Origin: RFTU01 sp049423145
Lineage (GTDB): Bacteria > Pseudomonadota > Gammaproteobacteria > Burkholderiales > Burkholderiaceae_C
Direction of reading: 5' to 3'
NCBI GenBank assembly: GCA_049423145.1
Contig: JBMSQF010000049.1
Coordinates: 1 to 20,870 of the forward strand
Length of the DNA stretch: 20,870 nucleotides
Shown piece after piece: positions 1 through 5,933 of the stretch. Every line of letters begins with the position of its first letter. Position 1 is the stretch's first letter. A model generated the notes under the pieces. It was not told the origin of the DNA. It saw only the letters and a program-made list of their open reading frames with translations, and ran no database searches. Position numbers and translations under genes: made by a program.

Positions 1-442
1 CGATCTCGGCCTTGGCGTTGTCGGGGTCGGCCTGCGGCAGGTCCATCTTGTTGAGGACCGGCACCACTTCCACACCCAGGTCGAGGGCGGTGTAGCAATT
101 GGCCACCGTCTGCGCCTCCACACCCTGGCTGGCATCCACCACCAGCAGCGCCCCCTCGCAGGCGCTCAGCGACCGCGAGACCTCATAGGAGAAGTCCACA
201 TGACCCGGGGTGTCGATCAGGTTGAGGTTGTAGACCTGACCGTCGCGCGCGGTGTACTGCAGCGCCGCGGTTTGGGCCTTGATGGTGATGCCGCGCTCGC
301 GCTCGATGTCCATGGAGTCGAGCACCTGCGCTTCCATCTCGCGATCCGACAGGCCTCCACAGCGCTGGATGATGCGATCGGCCAGCGTGCTCTTGCCGTG
401 GTCGATGTGGGCGATGATGGAGAAGTTGCGGATGTGATTCAT
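1..442 (-). CDS. lepA: Elongation factor 4 (LepA), N-terminal part, cut by window edge
   Basis: Ribosome-associated GTPase that back-translocates or remodels stalled ribosomes in the cytoplasm; a translation factor related to EF-G. The 147 visible residues are the first part of the G domain: P-loop AHIDHGKST at residues 11-19, switch-I RGIT at 50-53, DTPGH at 77-81 and NKMD at 131-134. The start at 442 gives MNHIRNFSIIAHIDHGKST, the normal LepA N terminus, so the start is firm although no Shine-Dalgarno sequence precedes it. The bases just upstream are AGTCC after a run of eight T, the tail of an intrinsic terminator. The gene follows mucD across a 418-bp gap, an order common in Proteobacteria, with lepB expected next outside the window. 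Confidence 0.97.
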   Translation of the reverse strand, partial: MNHIRNFSIIAHIDHGKSTLADRIIQRCGGLSDREMEAQVLDSMDIERERGITIKAQTAALQYTARDGQVYNLNLIDTPGHVDFSYEVSRSLSACEGALLVVDASQGVEAQTVANCYTALDLGVEVVPVLNKMDLPQADPDNAKAEI

Positions 443-447
443 GGACT

Positions 448-481
448 AAAAAAAAGGCGCGTCGAAGTGGTGACGCGCCTT
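448..481 (-). terminator. Intrinsic terminator immediately upstream of lepA start
   Basis: On the minus strand a perfect 10-bp stem AAGGCGCGTC / GACGCGCCTT (plus-strand arms 454-463 and 472-481) with an 8-nt loop is followed by eight T (455-448). This is a textbook rho-independent terminator. It lies before, not after, a coding region: only AGTCC separates the T run from the lepA ATG. It either ends a short RNA or acts as an attenuator for lepA; it could also stop read-through from the mucD operon. Confidence 0.85.
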
Positions 482-513
482 CCAACAAATCGTCTGGCAA
501 CTGCTTGTTGGGC
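448..513 (-). ncRNA. Candidate short RNA or lepA leader, about 65 nt
   Basis: If transcription starts about 7 nt after the TAGAAT box (near 511-513) and stops in the T run, the product is about 65 nt with two hairpins. The first pairs CCAACAA with TTGTTGG (plus-strand arms 505-511 and 482-488, 16-nt loop) and the second is the terminator. Small RNAs often have such a layout, but the same RNA read through is the whole 5' leader of lepA. The sequence alone cannot separate an independent sRNA from an attenuated leader. I recognise no known RNA family. Confidence 0.35.
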
Positions 514-517
514 TTTC

Positions 518-545
518 ATTCTAGCGAAAAGCGCCTCGCTGGAAA
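518..545 (-). promoter_or_regulatory. Probable sigma-70 promoter for the lepA leader
   Basis: Minus-strand TTTCCA (545-540, 4 of 6 matches to the -35 consensus), a 16-bp spacer, then TAGAAT (523-518, 5 of 6 matches to the -10 consensus). The predicted start is near 511, about 70 nt before the lepA ATG. The TAGAAT box recurs in other gaps of this window, before acpP and before the gene at 17205. Not experimentally supported. Confidence 0.45.
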
Positions 546-605
546 CCGCGCCAATACTGGGGTTTGCGCCGTTGCAGCATTCCAACAGCAAAAGTTGTCA
601 ACAAG

Positions 606-614
606 TTATACACA
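606..614 (+). other. DnaA-box-like 9-mer in an AT-rich patch
   Basis: TTATACACA matches the DnaA box consensus TTATNCACA exactly and lies in an AT-rich patch (about 588-615) inside otherwise GC-rich DNA. A single 9-mer can occur by chance and there is no box cluster, dnaA or dnaN here, so this is not an origin. It could be a regulatory DnaA site. Confidence 0.3.
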
Positions 615-860
615 AGCTCGGAGCCCGCCTCCAGGGGACCCCTTCTGGGCCACACGGGCGCGTGGCCTCGGGGATCCCAAGCCCCCAAAACGCGCGGAAT
701 CAGGGCCAAACGGGCTCGGAAACTGCACTTTTCCGTGATTCTACCCATGCCGGTTCCTGGGCCTCGGCAGCAGGGGATTTGTAAGCGAGCACTCACATTT
801 AAATGGGCAGGCCGCTCCGATCCCCCTCAAGGGCTCCGTAACCCCTGTTTGCAGTGGGTC

Positions 861-2390
861 TTAACGTGGACGCAGCACCAACAAATTGGTGGATCCGCCC
901 CGGTTGACCACCAGGGGCACCGGCTTGTTGCTGCCCTCGGCCTTCTTGACCAGGGCCGCAAACTGCCGGGCATCGCTGACTTCCTGGTTGTCGAATGCCA
1001 GGATGACATCCCCTTCACGCAGGCCCGCGCGAGCGGCCGCACCCTCGACGGCCTCCACACGCACGCCGCCGCGGATGCGCAGTTCCTTGCGCAAGGCTTC
1101 GGTGGTGTCGCTGACGGTCAGACCGAAGGCCAGTTTGGGCGCCGTGCTGTCGCGGGGCTCGCTGCCGGCTGCACGGCGCGGCTTCTCGGGCTCGAACTCG
1201 CCGACGGTGACCACCACCTCCCGCGTGCTGCCACGGCGCAGCACCTGCAGCGTGGCACGCGAACCGGGCTTGGTGGCCCCAATCAAGCGCGGCAGGTCGC
1301 CCGACTTCTCCACCGTCTTGCCATCGACCTTCAAGATGATGTCGCCGGCTTCCACCCCGGCCTTGTCGGCGGGGCTGCCCGACTCCACCCCCTGCACCAA
1401 GGCGCCCGTGGGCTTGCCCAGGCCGAGCGACTCCGCGACTTCCTTGCTGACCGGCCCAATGCCCACGCCGATGCGCCCCCGGATCACACGCCCGGCGGTG
1501 CGGAGTTGGTCGGCCACCCGCATGGCTTCATCGATGGGGATGGCAAACGAGATGCCCATGAACCCGCCCGAGCGGCTGTAGATCTGGGAATTGATGCCCA
1601 CCACCTCCCCGCGCAGGTTGATCAGCGGCCCACCCGAGTTGCCCGGGTTGATCGCCACATCCGTTTGAATGAAGGGCAGGAGCTCGCCGGTGTCGCGCTG
1701 CTTGGCGCTGACGATGCCGGCGGTGACCGAGTTGTCCAGGCCGAAGGGCGAGCCGATGGCCATCACCCACTCCCCCACCTTCAGGCGGTCGGTGTTGCCG
1801 ATGCGCACGGCCGGCAAACCGGATGCGTCGATCTTGACCACCGCCACATCGGTGCGCGTATCGGCACCGACGATGCGCGCCTTGAATTCGCGCTTGTCGG
1901 GCAGCGTCACCAGGACTTCATCCGCCCCATCCACCACGTGCGCATTGGTCATGATGAAACCATCGGCGGTGAGGATGAAGCCCGAACCCACGCCGCGCGG
2001 CTGGGGCTGCTCCTCCTCGGCGCGCGGGCTGCCGCGGCGGCCGGGCCCGGGCGTGCCCGGCATGGGAATACCGAAGCGCCGGAAGAACTCTTCCATCTGG
2101 GGATCCATCTCCGCGCGGCCGCTGCGGGTGGGTCGCTCGGTGGTGCGGATATTGACCACGCTGGGTCCGACCCGTTCCACCAGTTCGGTGAAGTCCGGCA
2201 GGCTGCCCATCTGCGCGGCCGCGGGGGCTGACCAGCCGAACACGGCCGCACCGGTCCACAGGCTCAGGCTCAAGGCCGCCAGGGTGCGTCGCCAGCGGGG
2301 CCCTTGCAGGGCGGCAAGCGGTCCGTTCGCCCGGCCCATCGGCATGGGCGTCGGCTTCATTCCAGTGCTCGTCTCGTTCAGGATGCTCAT
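861..2390 (-). CDS. mucD: Periplasmic serine endoprotease of the DegP/MucD (HtrA) family
   Basis: Protease and chaperone that clears misfolded envelope proteins and dampens sigma-E signalling. The 509-residue product has an N-terminal export signal (RWRRTLAALSLSLWTG followed by APAAAQ, a likely signal-peptidase site), a trypsin-like domain with the triad His151 (TNAHVV), Asp181 (TDVAVV) and Ser252 (NPGNSGGPL), and two PDZ domains at about 298-398 and 418-503. A low-complexity Pro/Gly/Glu-rich loop precedes the catalytic His. I chose ATG at 2390, 17 nt after the rseA stop; a TTG at 2411 that overlaps the rseA stop, or an ATG further in, are alternatives because no start has a strong ribosome binding site. 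It sits last in the rpoE-rseA-mucD set and is expected to be part of the sigma-E regulon. Confidence 0.95.
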   Translation of the reverse strand: MSILNETSTGMKPTPMPMGRANGPLAALQGPRWRRTLAALSLSLWTGAAVFGWSAPAAAQMGSLPDFTELVERVGPSVVNIRTTERPTRSGRAEMDPQMEEFFRRFGIPMPGTPGPGRRGSPRAEEEQPQPRGVGSGFILTADGFIMTNAHVVDGADEVLVTLPDKREFKARIVGADTRTDVAVVKIDASGLPAVRIGNTDRLKVGEWVMAIGSPFGLDNSVTAGIVSAKQRDTGELLPFIQTDVAINPGNSGGPLINLRGEVVGINSQIYSRSGGFMGISFAIPIDEAMRVADQLRTAGRVIRGRIGVGIGPVSKEVAESLGLGKPTGALVQGVESGSPADKAGVEAGDIILKVDGKTVEKSGDLPRLIGATKPGSRATLQVLRRGSTREVVVTVGEFEPEKPRRAAGSEPRDSTAPKLAFGLTVSDTTEALRKELRIRGGVRVEAVEGAAARAGLREGDVILAFDNQEVSDARQFAALVKKAEGSNKPVPLVVNRGGSTNLLVLRPR

Positions 2391-2407
2391 GCGTTCACGC
2401 TCAATCT

Positions 2408-3178
2408 TCAAGGCCGCGCCGGGAAGGCCAGCGCCATCTGCTGCAAGGTGCCCAGGGGCACATCACCGCTGAGGGTAAGCCACAGGTCTTGCCGTTGCAC
2501 GGATAGGGTGTTGAGCCGCTCGGACGATTCGACCTTCGGCTGGTGCTCGCCCGGCCGGTAAGGCTCCATCAACACGGAGATGGTGGCGGACCCGTTGGAA
2601 TACAAGACCTGTAACGATTCCAGGGGCCGCTGGGCCGGCCCGCGCGGCAAGCGCAGGATTTCGCGGAAGGGGGCCTGGGTCGAACCCGTGAGCGCTGGCG
2701 ACCCATCCGGCCCCGGTGAACCCACCGAGGCGCGGCGGAAGTCTTCAGAGGACGGCCCTCCCGACGGCGCCCAGGCGATCACCGGCAGATCACCCCATTC
2801 GGCCCGTGTGGTGAAGAAGGCGCCGGCAACCACGGCAAAACCCGCCACACCCGCGGCTGCCGCGGCCCAGAGGCGCCGCCGGATCGGCCGTTGCACCGCC
2901 CCTGTGGACGCTGCCGCGCCCGGTGCCAGCACCACAGGCTCTTCGGACAAGGCCTGCTGCACCTTGCGCAGCAGGCGCCGGTCGCGCGCCGGGCTCGAGG
3001 CCAAATCGCCCGAGCGCAGGGCATCTCCGATCAGGTGGTAGGTGTGCCAATCCTCCTGCACGGCCGCCTGCGGCGCCTCGTGTTGCAGCCAGCGCTGCAC
3101 ATCGGCTGGATCGGCCTGCCCGTCCATGATGGCCGACAGCCGGGCACGGCTTGGGTCCTCGTTGCGGTGTTCGCCCAT
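2408..3178 (-). CDS. rseA: Sigma-E anti-sigma factor RseA, fused to an RseB C-terminal-like domain
   Basis: Inner-membrane anti-sigma factor expected to hold RpoE inactive until regulated proteolysis. In 256 residues: a cytoplasmic RseA N-terminal domain at about 12-80 with the family signatures LSAIMDG, W-x2-YHLI-x-D and EEP; one membrane helix at about 102-123 after an Arg cluster; a Pro/Ser/Gly-rich periplasmic linker; and at about 188-252 a segment that resembles the C-terminal domain of RseB/MucB (VLYSNGSATISVLMEP, then SGDVPLGTLQQMALAF). No rseB gene lies between it and mucD, although rseB normally occupies that place. ATG at 3178 was preferred to the upstream GTG pair because AGGAG lies 7 nt before it. 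The gap to the rpoE stop is 20 nt. Confidence 0.9.
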   Translation of the reverse strand: MGEHRNEDPSRARLSAIMDGQADPADVQRWLQHEAPQAAVQEDWHTYHLIGDALRSGDLASSPARDRRLLRKVQQALSEEPVVLAPGAAASTGAVQRPIRRRLWAAAAAGVAGFAVVAGAFFTTRAEWGDLPVIAWAPSGGPSSEDFRRASVGSPGPDGSPALTGSTQAPFREILRLPRGPAQRPLESLQVLYSNGSATISVLMEPYRPGEHQPKVESSERLNTLSVQRQDLWLTLSGDVPLGTLQQMALAFPARP

Positions 3179-3185
3179 GGTCCAA

Positions 3186-3190
3186 CTCCT
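3186..3190 (-). promoter_or_regulatory. Ribosome binding site deciding the rseA start
   Basis: Minus-strand AGGAG with 7 nt to the ATG at 3178. It favours this start over GTG codons that overlap the end of rpoE. Confidence 0.7.
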
Positions 3191-3198
3191 GTGTGTGT

Positions 3199-3810
3199 TC
3201 ACCACCGCGCGCCGCCGCGCCGGTCCAGGACCGGGCGCAGCCGCTGCGCAATGGCCTCGCGGGCACGGAAGATGCGCGAGCGCACCGTGCCCACCGGGCA
3301 GTTCATCACGTGGGCGATCTCCTCGTAGCTCAGCCCCTCGATCTCGCGCAGCACGATGGCCTGGCGCAGGTCTTCGGACAGGGCGTCGATCGCCTCGTTC
3401 ACCACGCGGGCGACTTCCTTGCTGGCAAGGACAGCCTCCGGCGTCTCGTCATGTCTTTGTTCCAGTTGCGGCGCAGAAGTTTCATCGTCTTCCTCCCGCC
3501 GATCGGCCAGGGCGGCCTCGGTGATCACCGGGTCACGCCCGAGGGTCATCAGCTGCTTCTTGGCGGTGTTCACCGCGATCCGGTACAGCCAGGTGTAGAA
3601 GGCGCTCTCGCCTCGGAACTGGGGCAGTGCCCGGTAGGCCCGGATGAAGGCTTCCTGCGCGATGTCCTGGACCAGGTCGGCGTCGCGCACGAATCGCGCA
3701 ATCAAGCGCTCCACGCGGCGCTGGTACTTCAGCACCAGGAGGTTGAAGGCCTGGCGGTCCCCCTGCTGGACGCGCTGGACGATGGCCAGATCGCTGTCGA
3801 CGCTGCTCAT
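3199..3810 (-). CDS. rpoE: RNA polymerase sigma factor RpoE (sigma-E, ECF family)
   Basis: Alternative sigma factor for the envelope-stress response. The 203-residue product has region 2 at about 10-90 (DIAQEAFIRAYRALPQFRGESAFYTWLYRIAVNTA region, with the typical DxxQE and FYTWLYRIA features) and region 4 at about 135-190 (LRQAIVLREIEGLSYEEIA and the recognition helix region GTVRSRIFRAREAI). The linker between them is acidic. ATG at 3810 overlaps the stop of the upstream membrane protein gene as ATGA, so the two are probably translationally coupled; longer upstream starts would read into that gene. It is followed by its anti-sigma gene rseA, as usual. I found no clear sigma-E type promoter (GGAACTT plus TCTGA) directly upstream. 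Confidence 0.96.
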   Translation of the reverse strand: MSSVDSDLAIVQRVQQGDRQAFNLLVLKYQRRVERLIARFVRDADLVQDIAQEAFIRAYRALPQFRGESAFYTWLYRIAVNTAKKQLMTLGRDPVITEAALADRREEDDETSAPQLEQRHDETPEAVLASKEVARVVNEAIDALSEDLRQAIVLREIEGLSYEEIAHVMNCPVGTVRSRIFRAREAIAQRLRPVLDRRGGARW

Positions 3811-4295
3811 GTCCAGTTCAACCGTGTGCGCAGGCGCTGACCCGGCCAACCGAGCCGGGCGGGCCGCACCACCATCCACGCGCTCTGCCCGGCCTGCCGC
3901 GCGCGCGCACGCAGCAGCCACCAGGGTCCGACAACGAGCGCCACGCCCACCGTGCCGCGCCCCAACGTGCGCCGATCCCCGCCCTGGCCCGTGGCCGCGG
4001 GGGCAACTTCCGCACGCAGCCAGGCCCAGTGCTCACCGTCAAAGCGCAGGACCCAGGCCGCAGCGGTGTCATCACGCGATGAAACCGCGAAGCCCACCAC
4101 GGCAGCGGTCACGGCGACCGCAACAGCCGCCCCCACCGATGCCGGGCCGATGAGATCCAGATCCGCGCGGGCCTGCAGCCAGGCGCCGGCCCACCACGCC
4201 AAATGGCCGGCGACCACGCCCATCAGGAGGGCCTGCACCCAGCGCGGGGCCGGCTCTGCCGGGAGCAGGATTTCGAAGGATTCGGGGCGCCGCAC
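3807..4295 (-). CDS. Small membrane protein upstream of rpoE, possibly YgfX-like
   Basis: A 162-residue protein with two predicted membrane helices near the N terminus (about 19-40 and 49-71) and a soluble C-terminal part containing a DGEHWAW stretch, GPWWLLRARARQAG and WMVVRPARLGWPGQRLRTRL. The layout of two helices, then a Trp-rich patch, then WMVVRP-like strands and a final R-x-L resembles YgfX/CptA-type proteins, which also occur near rpoE in gammaproteobacteria; this is inference, not a firm match. The start is a GTG with no strong ribosome binding site; an internal ATG (residue 25) would remove the first helix. It lies 54 bp after fabF and its stop overlaps the rpoE start (ATGA), which suggests a role linked to sigma-E or simple coupling. 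Confidence 0.75.
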   Translation of the reverse strand: MRRPESFEILLPAEPAPRWVQALLMGVVAGHLAWWAGAWLQARADLDLIGPASVGAAVAVAVTAAVVGFAVSSRDDTAAAWVLRFDGEHWAWLRAEVAPAATGQGGDRRTLGRGTVGVALVVGPWWLLRARARQAGQSAWMVVRPARLGWPGQRLRTRLNWT

Positions 4296-4349
4296 GGAGG
4301 GTGGTTCAGCCTTGAGCGCCCAACACGGAGGGCGAGGGCCGCGGCGGGT

Positions 4350-5594
4350 TCAGATCCGCCGGAACACCAGCGTGCCGTTGGTGCCGCCGAAGCCGAAGTT
4401 GTTCTTCACCGCCACATCGATCTTCATGTCGCGCGCGGAACCCGCACCGTAATCCAGGTCGCATTCCGGGTCCTGGTTGAAGATGTTGATGGTGGGTGGG
4501 GACACCTGGTGGTGCAGCGCCAAAACGGTGAAGACCGACTCCACGCCACCGGCGCCACCCAGCAGGTGCCCGGTCATCGACTTGGTGGAGTTCACGACCA
4601 CCCTCTTGGCATGGTCGCCCAGCGCCAGCTTGATGGCGTTGGATTCGTTGAGGTCACCCAGCGGTGTGGAGGTGCCGTGGGCGTTCACGTAATTCACGGC
4701 ATCGGCGTTGATGCCCGCATTGCGCAACGCGGCCTTCATGGCGCGCTTGGGGCCGTCCACATTGGGTGCGGTCATGTGGAAGGCGTCGCCCCCCATGCCG
4801 AATCCCGCCAGCTCGGCGTAGATCTTGGCGCCGCGGGCCTTGGCGTGTTCGTATTCCTCGAGCACCAGCACACCGGCGCCCTCGCCCAGCACGAACCCAT
4901 CGCGGTCCTTGTCCCAGGGGCGGGAGGCGGTGGCGGGGTCGTCGTTGCGGGTGGACAGCGCGCGTGCAGCGGCAAAACCGCCGATGCCCAAGGGCGAAAC
5001 CGTGCTCTCGGCGCCGCCGGCGATCATGACGTCGGCGTCGCCGTACTCGATCATGCGCGCGGCTTGGCCGATGCAGTGCAGGCCGGTGGTGCAGGCGGTG
5101 ACCACCGCCAGATTCGGTCCCGTGTAGCCATGGTGGATGGACACGTGGCCGGAGATCATGTTGATGATGGAGGCCGGCACGAAGAAGGGGGAGATGCGGC
5201 GCGGGCCGCGCTCCAGATAGTCCTTCTGCGTTTCCTCGATCATCGGCAAGCCGCCGATGCCCGAGCCCACCATCACGCCGATGCGTTCAGCCTGCTCCTC
5301 GGAAAGCTGCTCCCGGGTGGGCAGGCCGGCGTCTTGTACCGCCTGGATGGACGCCGCCAATCCGTAATGGATGAACGTGTCCATGTGCCGGGCTTCTTTG
5401 GCCGGGATGTACTGGGCGATGTCGAAGCCCTTGACCTCGCCGGCAAAGCGGCAGGACAAGGCGGACGCGTCAAAGCGCGTGATGCTGGCGATGCCCGAGC
5501 GGCCGGCCACCAGATTGGCCCAGCCTTCGGCCACCGTGTTGCCCACCGGACTGATGTGACCCAGGCCGGTGACAACGACTCTGCGGCGGCTCAT
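4350..5594 (-). CDS. fabF: 3-oxoacyl-[ACP] synthase II (KAS II)
   Basis: Condensing enzyme of type II fatty acid synthesis: it elongates acyl-ACP with malonyl-ACP in the cytoplasm and is needed for the C16 to C18 step. The 414-residue length is normal. The thiolase-fold catalytic triad is present: Cys168 in TACTTG, His306 in NAHGTSTPLGD and His343 in SMTGHLLGGAGG. The start MSRRRVVVTGLGHISPVGN is standard. It begins 7 nt after the acpP stop, so the two are very likely co-transcribed, and it is the last fab gene before the sigma-E group. Confidence 0.98.
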   Translation of the reverse strand: MSRRRVVVTGLGHISPVGNTVAEGWANLVAGRSGIASITRFDASALSCRFAGEVKGFDIAQYIPAKEARHMDTFIHYGLAASIQAVQDAGLPTREQLSEEQAERIGVMVGSGIGGLPMIEETQKDYLERGPRRISPFFVPASIINMISGHVSIHHGYTGPNLAVVTACTTGLHCIGQAARMIEYGDADVMIAGGAESTVSPLGIGGFAAARALSTRNDDPATASRPWDKDRDGFVLGEGAGVLVLEEYEHAKARGAKIYAELAGFGMGGDAFHMTAPNVDGPKRAMKAALRNAGINADAVNYVNAHGTSTPLGDLNESNAIKLALGDHAKRVVVNSTKSMTGHLLGGAGGVESVFTVLALHHQVSPPTINIFNQDPECDLDYGAGSARDMKIDVAVKNNFGFGGTNGTLVFRRI

Positions 5595-5601
5595 GCGTGG
5601 G

Positions 5602-5841
5602 TCAGGCCTTCTGGTGCTTGACCGCGTAGTCGATGGCCAGCTGAACCGTGGTGATCTTTTCGGCCTCTTCGTCCGGTATCTCGATGCCGAACTCGTCCTC
5701 GAGGGCCATCACGAGTTCCACGGTGTCCAGGGAATCGGCACCGAGGTCGGCCACGAAGGCCTTCTCGTTGGTGACGTCCTCTTCGGGAACGCCCAGTTGC
5801 TCGGCGATGATTTTCTTGACGCGTGCTTCGATGTCGCTCAT
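5602..5841 (-). CDS. acpP: Acyl carrier protein
   Basis: A 79-residue acidic four-helix protein that carries growing acyl chains on a 4'-phosphopantetheine arm. The attachment site is Ser37 in the GADSLDTVELVM motif; EFGIEIPDEEAEKI is typical of helix III. The start ATG at 5841 has a good ribosome binding site (GGGGGA, 4 nt upstream). The reading frame stays open upstream through the gap and into fabG, but only this part is acpP. The 92-bp gap to fabG carries a hairpin and a -10-like box, which fits the separate, strong acpP promoter found in other bacteria. Confidence 0.98.
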   Translation of the reverse strand: MSDIEARVKKIIAEQLGVPEEDVTNEKAFVADLGADSLDTVELVMALEDEFGIEIPDEEAEKITTVQLAIDYAVKHQKA

Positions 5842-5881
5842 GTGTCCCCCACTATTGGGATGGTTCGAAAGTTCGGCCCGG

Positions 5882-5887
5882 ATTCTA
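5882..5887 (-). promoter_or_regulatory. Possible -10 box of an acpP promoter
   Basis: Minus-strand TAGAAT (5 of 6 to consensus) gives a start near 5875 and a 34-nt leader for acpP. No good -35 is visible, and an 8-bp hairpin occupies the spacer region just upstream. Confidence 0.35.
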
Positions 5888-5888
5888 C

Positions 5889-5907
5889 GCCGCCCCCTTG
5901 GGGCGGC
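5889..5907. repeat. Perfect GC-rich inverted repeat between fabG and acpP
   Basis: GCCGCCCC, a 3-nt loop CTT, then GGGGCGGC: a perfect 8-bp stem. No T run follows on either strand, so it is not a classic terminator. It may stabilise the acpP message end, cause pausing or bind a regulator. Confidence 0.5.
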
Positions 5908-5933
5908 CACCGGTCGGGCCTTGCCGGGGTTTC

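Larger units (their letters stand above)
443..860. other. Non-coding 418-bp stretch between mucD and lepA
   Basis: No convincing gene. Short open frames here have no recognisable motif and unstable reading. Reading on the minus strand from mucD toward lepA it holds: a palindrome CATTTAAATG (796-805) next to a 16-bp imperfect inverted repeat (781-796); a -10-like TAGAAT (743-738); a GC-rich stretch with several inverted repeats (618-735); an AT-rich patch with a perfect DnaA-box match TTATACACA (plus strand 606-614); a second -10-like TAGAAT (523-518) with a plausible -35; a 7-bp hairpin (482-511); and a strong terminator (448-481). No U-rich terminator follows mucD itself. Confidence 0.7.

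Noticed and set aside
606..614. Replication origin at the DnaA-box-like site
   Set aside because: Only one box, no box cluster, no dnaA or dnaN, and the neighbours are lepA and mucD.
521..796. Minus-strand 91-codon open frame in the mucD-lepA gap
   Set aside because: Composition and sequence look non-coding, no ribosome binding site or homologous motif is seen, and it runs across the hairpins and the AT-rich patch.
564..2231. Long plus-strand open frame (555 codons) opposite mucD
   Set aside because: Shadow of mucD in GC-rich DNA. It has no domain or plausible N terminus and is full of His, Gln and Arg as expected for antisense frames.
3811..3921. Longer rpoE start 37 codons upstream
   Set aside because: The extension lies inside the upstream membrane protein gene and is Ala/Arg-rich with no match to sigma factor N termini. 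ATG 3810 with the ATGA overlap is better.
4296..4349. Sigma-E promoter in the gap before the rpoE group
   Set aside because: A TGAACCC string at the end of fabF is only a weak match to the -35 GGAACTT, and no matching -10 is at the right distance.
4203..5621. Plus-strand 472-codon frame opposite fabF
   Set aside because: Shadow of fabF. It is low-complexity in His, Gly and Val without motifs, while fabF on the other strand has its full catalytic triad.
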